DNA from: Notospermus geniculatus
Lineage: Eukaryota > Nemertea > Pilidiophora > Heteronemertea > Lineidae
Assembly (NCBI GenBank): GCA_002633025.1
Contig: NMRB01000809.1
Span: forward strand, 210,474 to 274,473
Length of the DNA: 64,000 bases
Reading direction: 5' to 3'
Shown in pieces: positions 13,201 through 25,200 of this stretch. How positions within the stretch are numbered: the first letter of the stretch is position 1; each line of letters starts with the position of its first letter. Made by a program: the position numbers and the translations under genes. The notes under the pieces are model-generated. The model saw only the letters and a program-made list of their open reading frames with translations, was not told where the DNA came from and ran no database searches.

Positions 13201-16200
13201 GCCACAATGGTGTTCAGGTACCGGTACCTTTACCGGGTCCATAATAATAATTGTGACCTCCACAGCAAAATCAGTCACATGTCGCTCTTAGCTTGGCAGG
13301 TTGAGACCAAATGTTTGTCAGTTTCAATATTGTCTTTCTGTTATGAAATCTGAAATAATCTATTTCTTGTACTTGTACTTGTAGAGTCATGCATTCGACA
13401 ACATGGTCCTGGCATGTAGCCTCTTCTTCCTTTCATCTTGCATACATGTAGATGATATAGATTTCCATTCATCATTCGTATTGGTTATGAAATAATCTAT
13501 TTCTTCCATTCTCTTCTGGTGTCATCTTAGTTCGTTGCGGATCACCGTCTGAGCGACGTGCGACTGGTTTTGCTGTGGAGGGTCACAATTGCTATTTTTG
13601 TCTTCCTGGACCTATTTGGGGAATAGCTGTCAGCCTAGTCTGGATAAAAGATCATTGGATTGGGAAGTCTGCACTGCTAGATTTCCAGTTCCCGCATTTC
13701 TGTGATAATGTGGTAATATAGTCCATATACTGTGATAATGTAGCATTTCAAAGGCAGCCACAGCAACATTCCCAACCTGAAGTGGTGATAAAATTTATAT
13801 TCTGTTTCCAGGGTTACATGTCTCTGTTCATCATGGGAAGTAGTTCTTCAACATGGGATGAGACATACCAAGAAAGCCCTGTCGACACTCAAGTAAGTGC
13901 CATGTTATCAGTAGTAGAGTAGACCATCAATGTTGACACATCAGTAGCGTGTTCGATGACTTGCACCGCACTTGGGGAAGCTCGGATATCGCGCATTGTG
14001 GAGTACATGTATGTGCAATGAGGCCACAGGCCTTTCTGTTTGACGGGCACGAAAATGCATGCGCCTCGCAAACAATAGAATTTCTATTGTTTGCAAGGCG
14101 CATGCATTTTCGCGCCCGTCAAACGGAAAGGCCTGAGGCCAGGTAAACGAACGATGTCACGCCTAGTTAGAGTAACACGTCATGGCGTCTATGAAGGGCC
14201 AAGACGAAACGAATGGTCTCGTGCGTGGCTCGCGTAAAGTGTCATGGCGCCGAAGAATTTCCTCTTTCTCCATTGGCTGAATCAGCTTCGCCGCCATCTT
14301 TTCCTGAAGTAACCAGCTCAGAGGATCCCTCACTTGGGCCACGCGCGAGTAAGTGTAAGTTGTGACATCAGAGCTAACAAGAACGCTGTGGCGCTTACCC
14401 GGGGAAGCGCTCCGCTAGTAATCGAACACGCTACTAGAGTAACGTGAGTGTACTGATGACGCCTGTTGGCGAGGCAAGTCTAATTTTTAGCAACCCTTCA
14501 AAAACCTGATGTTGTATAAAGATGGAACACTTTTAATCAAAGAAAGTATTTGATAAAAAACATCCCATTAATTAGGGCCTATTCCTGTACAGTATTTGAT
14601 AAAAAACATCCCATTAATTAGGGCCTATTCCTGTACATATACAACTTAAAAAATATGCTTGATAAAGGAGTAAAAAAATATTTATGTTTTGACACTACTA
14701 ACAGGGGTAAATCCTTTTTGGAATCGGAGTGGACTCCTCTTCTTTCACATTTCTTTCTCTTTTCGTTTTTCCAGGCAAGTGAGCGAGAGGGCCGGCCTGA
14801 CCAAGATGACAGGTGTGCTGTCAGAGATAAAAAATATAGAAACAGAACCAGGTATAACAGCACAGATCTTACCTTTCATGTCATGTGCTAATGAGCACAT
14901 TTTCTAATGGAATTGCCCTTGATCGTACAAAGATAAACACTGTTGAGATAAACTGTTACCGGTACAGTAGGCGTGCAGGTCTCATTTCACATGCTTAGGT
15001 ATAATCACCTAGATATGTGGGCTCAAGTCGGGTGTAGCAGACAAAGTCGTGGGAAGTGCACTGAGTGTGTACGTGTATGTACACGGAATAAGCGGCAATG
15101 TATGGAAGATGTGTCACTTCCCACGACTTTGTCCGCTACACTTGACTTGACCCGATATGTGACCCTCCAGCGCAAAACCAGTTGGAAGTCACACGGAAAA
15201 TGAGCCTAAACATACTGAGATGACACCATGACGCCTATCTCCCGAAGATTCTACATTGTATGCCAGCTTGGAACGTGTGTACAAGAACACGCTACCAGAG
15301 CGCGCAGAGACCCATCCGTGCCAGCTGCCATTCCAAAGCAAAATGGGATAATTGGGTGATCACATGATCCGAGACGTCACACCACTCCGGATACAGGAGA
15401 TAAAGAAAGAAATAGAATCACCCAGATTTCACAACAATACTGAAATTGACAGATAATTCGGTCCCAACCGGCCAACCTCAGAGTGACTTCCTACTGGTTT
15501 TGTGGTGGAGTGTCACATATCTTTAAAAAATAACTGCGGGGTATTTTCTTGAATGTGCAATTAAAGTGAAGGGTGCATATATGTAGATAAACTCCCTATG
15601 CAGTTGTGTACCGTGGCCCCTTCGGTTTACCCGCTCTCCACCGAAGGAGATACGGTACACAACTGCATAGGGAGTTTTAATATGTAGACAGGGGGCAACA
15701 GAGTGACCCAAAGCCCTTCAGGTAAAAGAAGATTCCATTGCTGGGTATTGCATTGTCTAGGTCAACATACTTCAGAGATTTTATTGATTTATTCTTCAGC
15801 GTTTTGGCAATTTGTAAAGGAGTATCTGAACAAACATGAGCTACAGCGTTATGCCATGCTGAAACATATCAATACGGACGCTGGCAGAGGAAGATCATGG
15901 TTACGTTCAGCCTTCAATGAACATTCCTTAGAGAGATACATGCATATGATGATAGGAGATGATTCCTTGCTCGTGTAAGTACATTTGTAGGCCCTAAGAA
16001 TAACTAATTGAAAATAGCTAAATCTGAACTTTGATCGTGACAGGTGCTGGTATTTCTTCTACTAGGCAACACCCGCTCAGTGGGGGTGCTGGTATTTCTT
16101 CCACTAGGCAACACCCGCTCAGTGGGGGAACTGCTAAATTCATGTGAGCGCTTGAGGACGTAATGACTTTATACCCGTTCGAGTGGCATAATGACGTCAT

Positions 16201-19200
16201 TTCGCCACATGACGTTGCTGACGTCACGGATGACGCGGCAGAAATGTCGGTGACGTCATGACGTCAAAAGGCCTAAGCAGCAGTGTTATTTTCGTTAATA
16301 TCTTGATATTTCGAAAACTATAAGTCATATCAAAATTCAGGCTTCGTAAGGACACTTCCCAGGTCTGTCTGCATGTGCATACTAAGTTTGGTGGCGATCC
16401 ATTCGTCAGTCTCAGAGAAAATTGCGAACAAACAAAAACACAAACTCTTTTCAAATTTTAGTATGATGATATCACTCTTGATTCAGTGCTTCTATTTCAG
16501 CCAATATTATGAAGACTGGGCATTCCTCAGGGACCAAGAAAGAAGTAGCATGCTGCCGATGATGGCTGCCGGGCTGGGGTCCATCCTATTTGCTATCACG
16601 ATAGACGATGCAGAACTGAACACGATTCGTCCCGCGCAGGGATTTCTGGATATCCAGTTCAATCAGAGCATGTCGCCAGTTGATGAAGAGGATCAGAAGC
16701 CAGTGATAGCGGGGGAAGGATCTGTTCATGGTGAGAACATTACATACTTGTACCAGTCCTTGCCTTCAGGACTTTGCACATTAGATAGATCCAGAATAGT
16801 TGTATTTCTACCAGTAGGCGGCGCAGTATTCGTGCACCTGGGGCCAAATTTGTGAAGATTGTTTTATAACAAAACAGGTATTGGTTTACATCTTGGGAAG
16901 ATAAAGTTATAAAGGCAGTGTTCAAGCCAGAAATGTTTCCAAACAGGGTGGGATGACTGCATTTTCCTATGATTTTAAGGCCCTGGATTTTCAAACAGGG
17001 TGGGAGTGAAATTCAAACAGGGTGGTGTAAAAGAAAATGCATTGCAAGTTACATTTTTAAACAGGGTGGTAAAAATTTGAACAGGGTGGTAAAATGACCT
17101 ATGAATTTTGCACAGAGTGGCACCGCCCTGTTTAAAAGACCTGGCAAGAACACTGTAAAGGGTTGAATGTAGTTGTTCATACTCAGCCTTATGGCTGTGG
17201 CTGAACAGTTAGGACATGTATATTTACTGTGGATGTGAGGAAACGGGCGCGATCGCGGCAAGCCCGCCACACGCTCCTGAAGTATCGACCAGGAGCGTTT
17301 CAAAAAACGCCCGAAGAAGCCGTCACCGGTGCAACTCAATAACACCAATGTCAGCGCGCTCCCGTGTGGTGTACCAGGGGAGCTATTTTGGATAGCTCCC
17401 GCGGAGTGTCTCACTCCCATAAAGAAATTCTCCTCACATCCAGTGTATTGATACCACTTTGCAAATTTGGCCCGTCTTGCTCTTTGTTTTTAACTGTAGA
17501 TTTAGCAGCAGTGCAATACTTGTAGTTGTAGTTCACAAGAAAGTGTTACACTTTTGCTTTATGTTCCATTATGTTCCCAAGTTTTGTTTTGTGTGTTTTG
17601 TGCAGAAAAGGGGATGAGCACCTAAGAGACTAACCTGCACAAAGTGTGTATCTCAGAGACGGTGACTTCGATTACCTTCAAATTCGCACATATTATATAT
17701 TTGTCAACTTTTACCCATTAATTTGAAACAATGGTTTTTTTAGATGGCTAGAAATGGTGGAAAAAATAGGATTTATTGTCTCTGTTTTCACTGTGGCTTG
17801 AAGAATGCTTCAAAGAAACATCCCCAATGCTTAGTTTTGATTTATTCATCTCAGATTGGCAGGAAATGAAGCAAGAAGATTCTGTGATTTCTGGGTGAAC
17901 TCATGCTCTGGAAGAGCCCAAACAACTCTTCACAACATGCTTCCAAGTTGATTATCCAATGTGGTAAGCCACAGGCAGTTTAGCACAACAATAATCCTTT
18001 ATTTACCATGGTCAATGGAGAGTACTCGTGTCCTAGGTCAAACCGTCCAATATTGTTCAATTGATTCCCCTATAATTCATGAATTATCACTAGTTCCTGC
18101 ACAGTCCACAGATATTACATAATGAAAGAAGGGGAGTCATAACAAAAATAGGATACTTTTTCCAGTCACTAGCCACCACACCATTGATTCCCCATTACAT
18201 AATTCTGAAGTGCCATGGGGTTACGCCTACATGAATCTGTCTGAGCCCTTTCACATACAAGGCCTAATACAAGCCAAGCATAACACAGACAGAAATAGAT
18301 TTGTTTTGGTTCTTCCAGAGCATAATTCCACCCACAGATCACAGAATCTTCTTGCTTCATTTCCTATCAATCTGGGATCAATAAATCAAAACTAAGTATT
18401 GGGACTTTTTATTTGAAGTGGTCTTCAAGCCACTGTGAAAACACAGACAATGAATCCTGTTTTTTCCACCATTTCTAGCCATCTAAAAAAACCATTGTTT
18501 CAAATTAATGGGTAACAGTTGACCAAAATGATTTTTCTTGTTGCTGTTATCAATCACTTCACATGAGATATAATATGTGCGAATTTGAAGCTAATCGAAG
18601 TCACCGTCTCTGAGATACACACTTTGTGCAGGTTAGTTTCTTAGGTGCTCATCCCCTTTTTCTTAGTGTCATTTTTGACTGCCACGACTAACTCCCTTTA
18701 ATTACGTGTTTGTGCTTGTTTGTTTGTAATCTGCTTCATTGCTTGTTTTGTTGTTTTATTTCTTTCAATAATGTAGACAAAAGACCAGCAAGCGATAGGA
18801 ATAAAAAGAAAAAGAAGCCGGTGAACTTTGTTGATTTGGGCGGTGGTGAGGATTTGTCTGGAGAGGAACGCACAAAAGGTGTGCCTGTCATCCTTGTTTA
18901 GTCTTAAGGGGCCCTACAGGCAGCTCCTAGTCCTCATGTCACAGGCATTTTGATTACATGTATCTCATTACAAATGTACACTGATTGGTTGGCATGAGAA
19001 TCTAATTCTGACATATGTATTTCGCAAGTAAAATACACTAAACATCAACATTTCAGCCAAAATCTGTCGGTTGACATTTGCTTGTGCCACCTGTAATGAA
19101 GTGACCACACGTCATATCAGTGCCTAATAGCCTGATAGCTAGCTGCGTATAGGGTCCATTTAACTCTCTGCCTCAACATGTTGCCTCATTTTCACCCGGA

Positions 19201-22200
19201 TGCAAAAAAAGCTGTTCACAATCATTTTGCCTTCCTATTGCCCTTAGTTACATGTTACCTATAGCCCCGTTTATACTGAGGAAAAATAACCAATCTCGGA
19301 CCGGTCCGAGCACGGATTGCCAAAAAATAGCAAGTGTAAACCGGACAAGCGTGCCAGGAACGGTTCCAAACTGAACAGAGCCGAGACCATCAGATGGCGG
19401 TGATCTCGGACCGGTCCGAGCACAGATCGGTTCGATAAAACTGCTGTGTAAACGGTAACTGATCTCGGCACGGTTGCTAAATTGTGTTCTGCACATGTGC
19501 AATTTATGAATGACGTCATTAGCGGAAATTTCTGAGTGATTTTGCATGGAGGCATCCATTTTGTTGTTGTCGTCGTTCCATTTTGTTGTTGTCGTCGTTT
19601 GATTTTTCATTTGATTTTCGTACCTCCGATCGACTGAACTGACTGGAGAGCTCATGGCACCCACCAACTGGCTCAGTTCCATTGGGCCAATGTAAAGGGG
19701 CAGATCGCCAGATGACGAAGCGGGCCGGGACCAGTCCGAGCACGGATCGCTTTTTCCGTGACCAGTGTAAACGGGGCTTATGAAAAGATGGCTTGTATGG
19801 GATTCTGATATGGCTTATGCTTTCCACCACTGTGCTAAAAAGCCAAGCGGGCACAGTGCCATTGGCACTATTTTTTTTGACTGCCACGACTAACTCCCTT
19901 TAATTATGTGTTTGTGCTTGTTTGTTTGTAATCTGCTTCATTGCTTGTTTTGTTGTTTTATTTCTTTCAATAATGTAGACAAAGGACCAGCAAGTGAGAG
20001 GAATAAAAAGAAAAAGAAGCCGGTGAACTTTGTTGATTTGGGCGGTGGAGAGGATTTGTCTGGAGAGGAACGCACAAAAGGTGTGCCTGTCATCCTTGTT
20101 TAGTCTTAAGGGGCCCTACAGGCAGCTCCTAGTCCTCATGTCACAGGCATTTTGATTACATGTATATCTCAATACACTGATTGGTTGGCATGAGAATCTA
20201 ACTCTGACATATTTCGCAAGTGAATAACACTAAACATCAACATTTCAGCCCAAATCTGTCGGTTGACATTTGCTTGTGCCACCTGTAATGAAGTGACCAT
20301 ATGTCATATCAGTGCCTAATAGCCTGATAGCTAGCTGCGTATAGGGTCCGTTAACTCTCTGCCGCAACATGTTGCCTCATTTTCACCCGGATGCAAAAAG
20401 CTGTTCACAATCATTTTGCCTTCCTATTGCCTTTAGTTACATGTTACCTATAGCCCCGTTTACACTGTGGAAAAATAACCAATCCCGGACCGGTCCGAGC
20501 ACGGATTGCCAAAAAATAGCAAGTGTAAACCGGACAAGCGTGCCAGGAACGGTTCCAAACTGAACAGAGTTGAGACCACCAGTTGGAGGTGATCTCAAGC
20601 ACAGATCGGTTCGATAAAACTGCTGTGTAAACGGTAACCGATCTCGGCACGGTTGCTAAATTGTGTTCTGCACATATGCGATTTATGAATGACGTCATTA
20701 GCAGAAATTTCTGAGTGATTTTGCATGGAGGCATCCATTTTGTTGTATTCGTCATTTGATTTTTCGTTTGATTTTCGTACCTCCGATCGACTGAACTGAC
20801 TGGAGAGCTCATGGCACCCACCAACTGGCTCAGTTCCATTGGGCCAATGTAAAGGGGCAGATCGCCAGATGACGAAGCGGGCCGGGACCGGTCCGAGCAC
20901 GGATCGCTTTTTCCGTGATCAGTGTAAACGGGGCTTATGACTTCAGCATAGCGATTGCTTAAAAAACGCTCAGCCAGTTGATTGAGTCAGGAAGTAGCCT
21001 TGTTTTGCCCAGGCTATAATCTGTCACGGACGATGGAAATGCATAGAAAGTGATCGAAATGCGCTAGTCTGTCACCGCCTTTAGTAGCTCAGGTTAAGTC
21101 CTGCCATCTTTGAAGGGTGTTTCACTTTGAATGCGCACTGATCTTGCCATTACCGTTACTTTGCATCACTGTTTCTTATTTTTTTACAGAAAATGTGAAG
21201 GTCAGAAAGGAAAAGAAGAAAAAGAAGAAGGTAGCAAAATTAGTATCTTTCGACGACAACACGGGAAATGCTTCTGTGAAACCTTTAGTCGTGCCTCCGG
21301 AGCCTAATTTCTCGCCAGCCTTTTCTGAGAAATCGTTCGATTCTGCCTTCTCTGCCGACTTTTACATGACGAATATTTTGCCTCATGAAAAAGAGATTGA
21401 CTCGGCAACTCCAAGTGCCAGAGATGCTTCAGTTGGGACAGCAGTGAGTTCTTCTGCGGAGGTTTTACCAGTTGTTGCTCTTAGAAATGACCTGGATGTT
21501 TCTGGGAGTGTGTCGGACCAAACATACAGACATGAAGGTGCTGTGAGTGCCATTAGTGGGACAAAAACTGAAACAAATGCTCCAGACACAAAGTCTGTAG
21601 AACTTAATGCCGAATTGAATTCATCTAGTGACCAGGTCTTGGAGAATGAACATCCCAATTCAGCCAACATTGTGCCAAGAAATCAACCAGAGACTTCTAA
21701 TAGCCAAGAAAACCAAATGGAATTGAACACAAGTGCAATAAGCGAAAGTTTTGTATCAAATATTAGGAAGCTTGACAGTTCTCTCAGTGAACGAGGTGCC
21801 AATAGACAGGACTTAAGTCTCACTGGTCTGACTCTGGGACCAAAAGTCATACCGTTAGTGGAACTAAATCAAGGTGCCAATAAAGATGACCAGTCGGAAA
21901 TCTCCAGCATTTATACGTCAGCACCAACGAGCCCTATCAGTTTGAACAGTGTTGCCACATTCGATACACCCCCAGCTCGGGAGAAGAAACTAAATGCCGG
22001 GGTTCGAAGAAGTCCAAGTCAGACCTCACGTGCTTCATCCAACTCGGAATCAGATTATGGGTAAGTTTTGTGACATGGCGGAACCGAACTACCGGTACAT
22101 GTAGGTTACTTTCCCATTTCAATGGCAGAGATAGATTCCTGTTATGTAATAATAGGAGCAGTCAGCCGCGTGTATTGCCAAAAGATAGCAGCAAAGTTCT

Positions 22201-25200
22201 AGCGGACCAATAGACAAATCCCAAATTCCAAGTTCTGCGCACATCCGCCGAAACAGCAGCAAGAACCTCGATCTGAAACCAGCTGACGTGACGCAATCCG
22301 TGATTCAGCAATGGTCAACTCTGACATAACGTCGTCCAAGTCACTGTCGTGGGGTTCTCTGCGTCACGTCATTCAGTTTCAGACCGAGGTTCTTGTTGCT
22401 ATTTCGGCGGAAGTGCGCAGATCTTTCCGGTTTACGTCAATTTGGGATTTGTCTATACACAGGAAAATCCATGTGATTGGTGCTCGATCAAGAATGAATG
22501 GGTCTGCTATGAATATGTATTGAATTGGGCCGTAGTGACATCTATTAGTCAGCTCACTGACAACTCCTGTTGGCTACAAAAACTGTTTTCATTTTGGCGA
22601 CGTGATTAAATTACATTGATCCCTCTGGCGCTGATCATCTTGCATTCGTTTTACCGATAGTCATGATGGAAATTATCCTCTTATGACTGATCACCGCTAT
22701 TGTTGTTTGGATACAAAATACAAGAGAAGTATTTGTAGCCAAAAGGCAGACAGGCAACAGTAACAGGAATGAGTGCCCTGCTTTGCATAAAGAAACAGAT
22801 CCTCATTTGGCTACCCTACAGGATTTCTTTGCACCCCAGTAGTTCACAGCATTTCTTTCATCTCTATTTACTGATTCAGTTCCCATCTTTGAACTACTAT
22901 ACTGTGATCATGTGTGGTAATGTTGTTATTTGGCACAAGAGGGTAGGCGGTCTTTTTACCAAATGGTAGCAGGTATGACGTCTCTCATGCTCTGTGAAAG
23001 TCCTTGCTATTTTGATCATTTTGCTTTAATTCTACACTGCGTGTCTGACTGTTCATGGCCTAAACATAAAAAAATCTTGCAAATTTTCCCGAATAATTCT
23101 CTGTACAGTGTACGGGGTACTATACTTCGTCACCTGATTGTTTTTCTTGGTTATCTCAACTCCTTCATGTTGGCCCACTTTGAGAATAGGTTGCGGAAGT
23201 ACTGCATAGTGGCACTTGACATCTACCAGTACTATAGCCGACTCTTTCTTTTGTCGTTATTGGGCTGGGAATCCCTAAATCTGATCATGCTGTACAAACA
23301 TAATCTAATCAACTCTTTTTAGACTGGCATGTGACTGCCGTGATTTTGACCTGCGTGTATTTGACTGAGGTCTTTGTTTTGGTCATATTGATCCATGAAT
23401 GCTTTGGCATTCTGAGCATACTCTCGTTTGCACTGAGACATCGTTCTGCTGTCCTAAATGACAGTGCATACTAACTGACCTTGGACCTATTCAGGGGCGG
23501 ATCGACAAATTCGGAAAAGAGGGGGCACACTGTGCCAGAAACATTGAAATCTATTTCAATGATTTGCTCCAAATTTCAGAATTTCACGGTCGATTGTACA
23601 GATTTGTCAGCTGCTCTGAACCAATGAATTATTGTACAATGTACTAAAAACTGGCAGCAGTTTGTACCCGAGATAATGACAGGCACTGATTAGCTTGCAG
23701 AACCTCCCTATTGTGTTGTAAGGCCGTTAACCCTTTCCTCAGTTGTGAGAAGTGCCTACTTTTCATGGAGCGGTCACAAATAATACTTAGGCTGGTCTAT
23801 GTTGACATAGAAACCAAGCCTGAACCAAGTGTTTTGATTGGTATCTCACAAAGTGTCAGGCAGAGATTAGTTTGTGGCTGTCACGAAGGATTTACTGTCT
23901 GACATGTGAATTATTGTACTAAAAACTGGCAGTTTATAGCTGACATAATGGTCTGTGCTGACAAATCACAGTTTGGTGCCTGACAATGTCCTTGACCAGC
24001 CACTTGTAAATTAGGAAGTAAGTTAAGGCCAAGTCAGAGGTCCAACTCAAAATGTATTTGGCCCGATGTCTAATTTAATGGCTGTATGACTTGGAAGAAA
24101 GGGGTCTACATGTATGTGACATTGAAAAGTTGTGGAAATTGATGAGGGATCTTACCTGTCTTGGGGCAGCTCTCTTGTTATAAGTGATTTAACCCTTAGA
24201 GCGCCGTTATCGAGTATACTCGGTGCGACAATTCTCTTTTTTAGGACCGTTATCGAGTATATTCGGAAAAGGTCATAAAATTAAAATTTCAAAACACATG
24301 CATTTTTGGCAATTTTTTCTTTTTTTCGAAATTTTTTTTTTTCGAAAAAAACCCCGGTCACAGGGGAAGGAAAAGTTGGGAAAAACCCGGCGTTCTAAGG
24401 GTTAAAGGTAAATTTTGAACATCAATAGATGGTCCAACCTCCTAGGATTAAAGAAAAAGTTAAAAGAGTAGAGCGATTGAGCAAACTACATTTAGTTACT
24501 TTCAGATTTATCACAAACACCCTACCGGTAATTCCTAAAGGGTTGTATTCTGTTTACAGATTGGTCTTCAATGCCAGTGTAGAAAGCGGATCGACAATGA
24601 CTCCTTTAACAAACAATGGTGGTGCTTCGGACTTCGTCATGACTGTTTGTTCAAGGACTGATGATACAGCATCAGTTGAATCTGGTAACATTCCGGATTA
24701 TTCCTCGTACACGGAGAGTGCTGCGTATGCCTTGGCCGTTGCACAGAGAGGACTAACTGAGAGGTAGGCTTCCCTCTTTTATAGTTTGAATACAAGTGGC
24801 CTCAAGTTCTCATCAAGAAAGTAGGTCACACTCAAGATTTCCTACTTCATTTACTGAGGACATCTTGCCAACTGTAGCTCCCCTCCTGTTTCATGTTGTT
24901 TCTTCTTAATTTCAGTCATTCCAGTCATGGCCTACGCACAGCTGGCGATGGAAGTTATGGTCCTGAGAAAATCGACTCCCCCGGACCAGCCAAACATGAG
25001 ACCATGTCCACTGAAGAACTCAAACAGGCTGTAGTCGCCATGATGCTGAGGAAGGATGAAGTAGAAGAACAGAATAGGTAAAAATTATCCTATTTTTCCA
25101 TGACGATGTCATCTACTGTTCAATAGACTGAGCAATGGAAAGAGTTTCCCCTGACTTTACAATGGATGGCATGTGACACGAACACGCAGGCAAACAAAGG

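Larger units (their letters stand above)
12132..17334. repeat. Second copy of a multi-kilobase segment (SNX29 exons 2-7)
   Basis: Corresponds to about 5053-11907. Similarity starts at CACATGCCCCGTTTTCAC and ends near GTCACCGGTGCAA. It covers introns as well as exons; length differs mainly through transposon insertions present on one side only. Confidence 0.92.

Noticed and set aside
22930-23322. 130-codon hydrophobic ORF in SNX29 intron
   Set aside because: No family recognised, no splice or homology support, AT-rich intron sequence.
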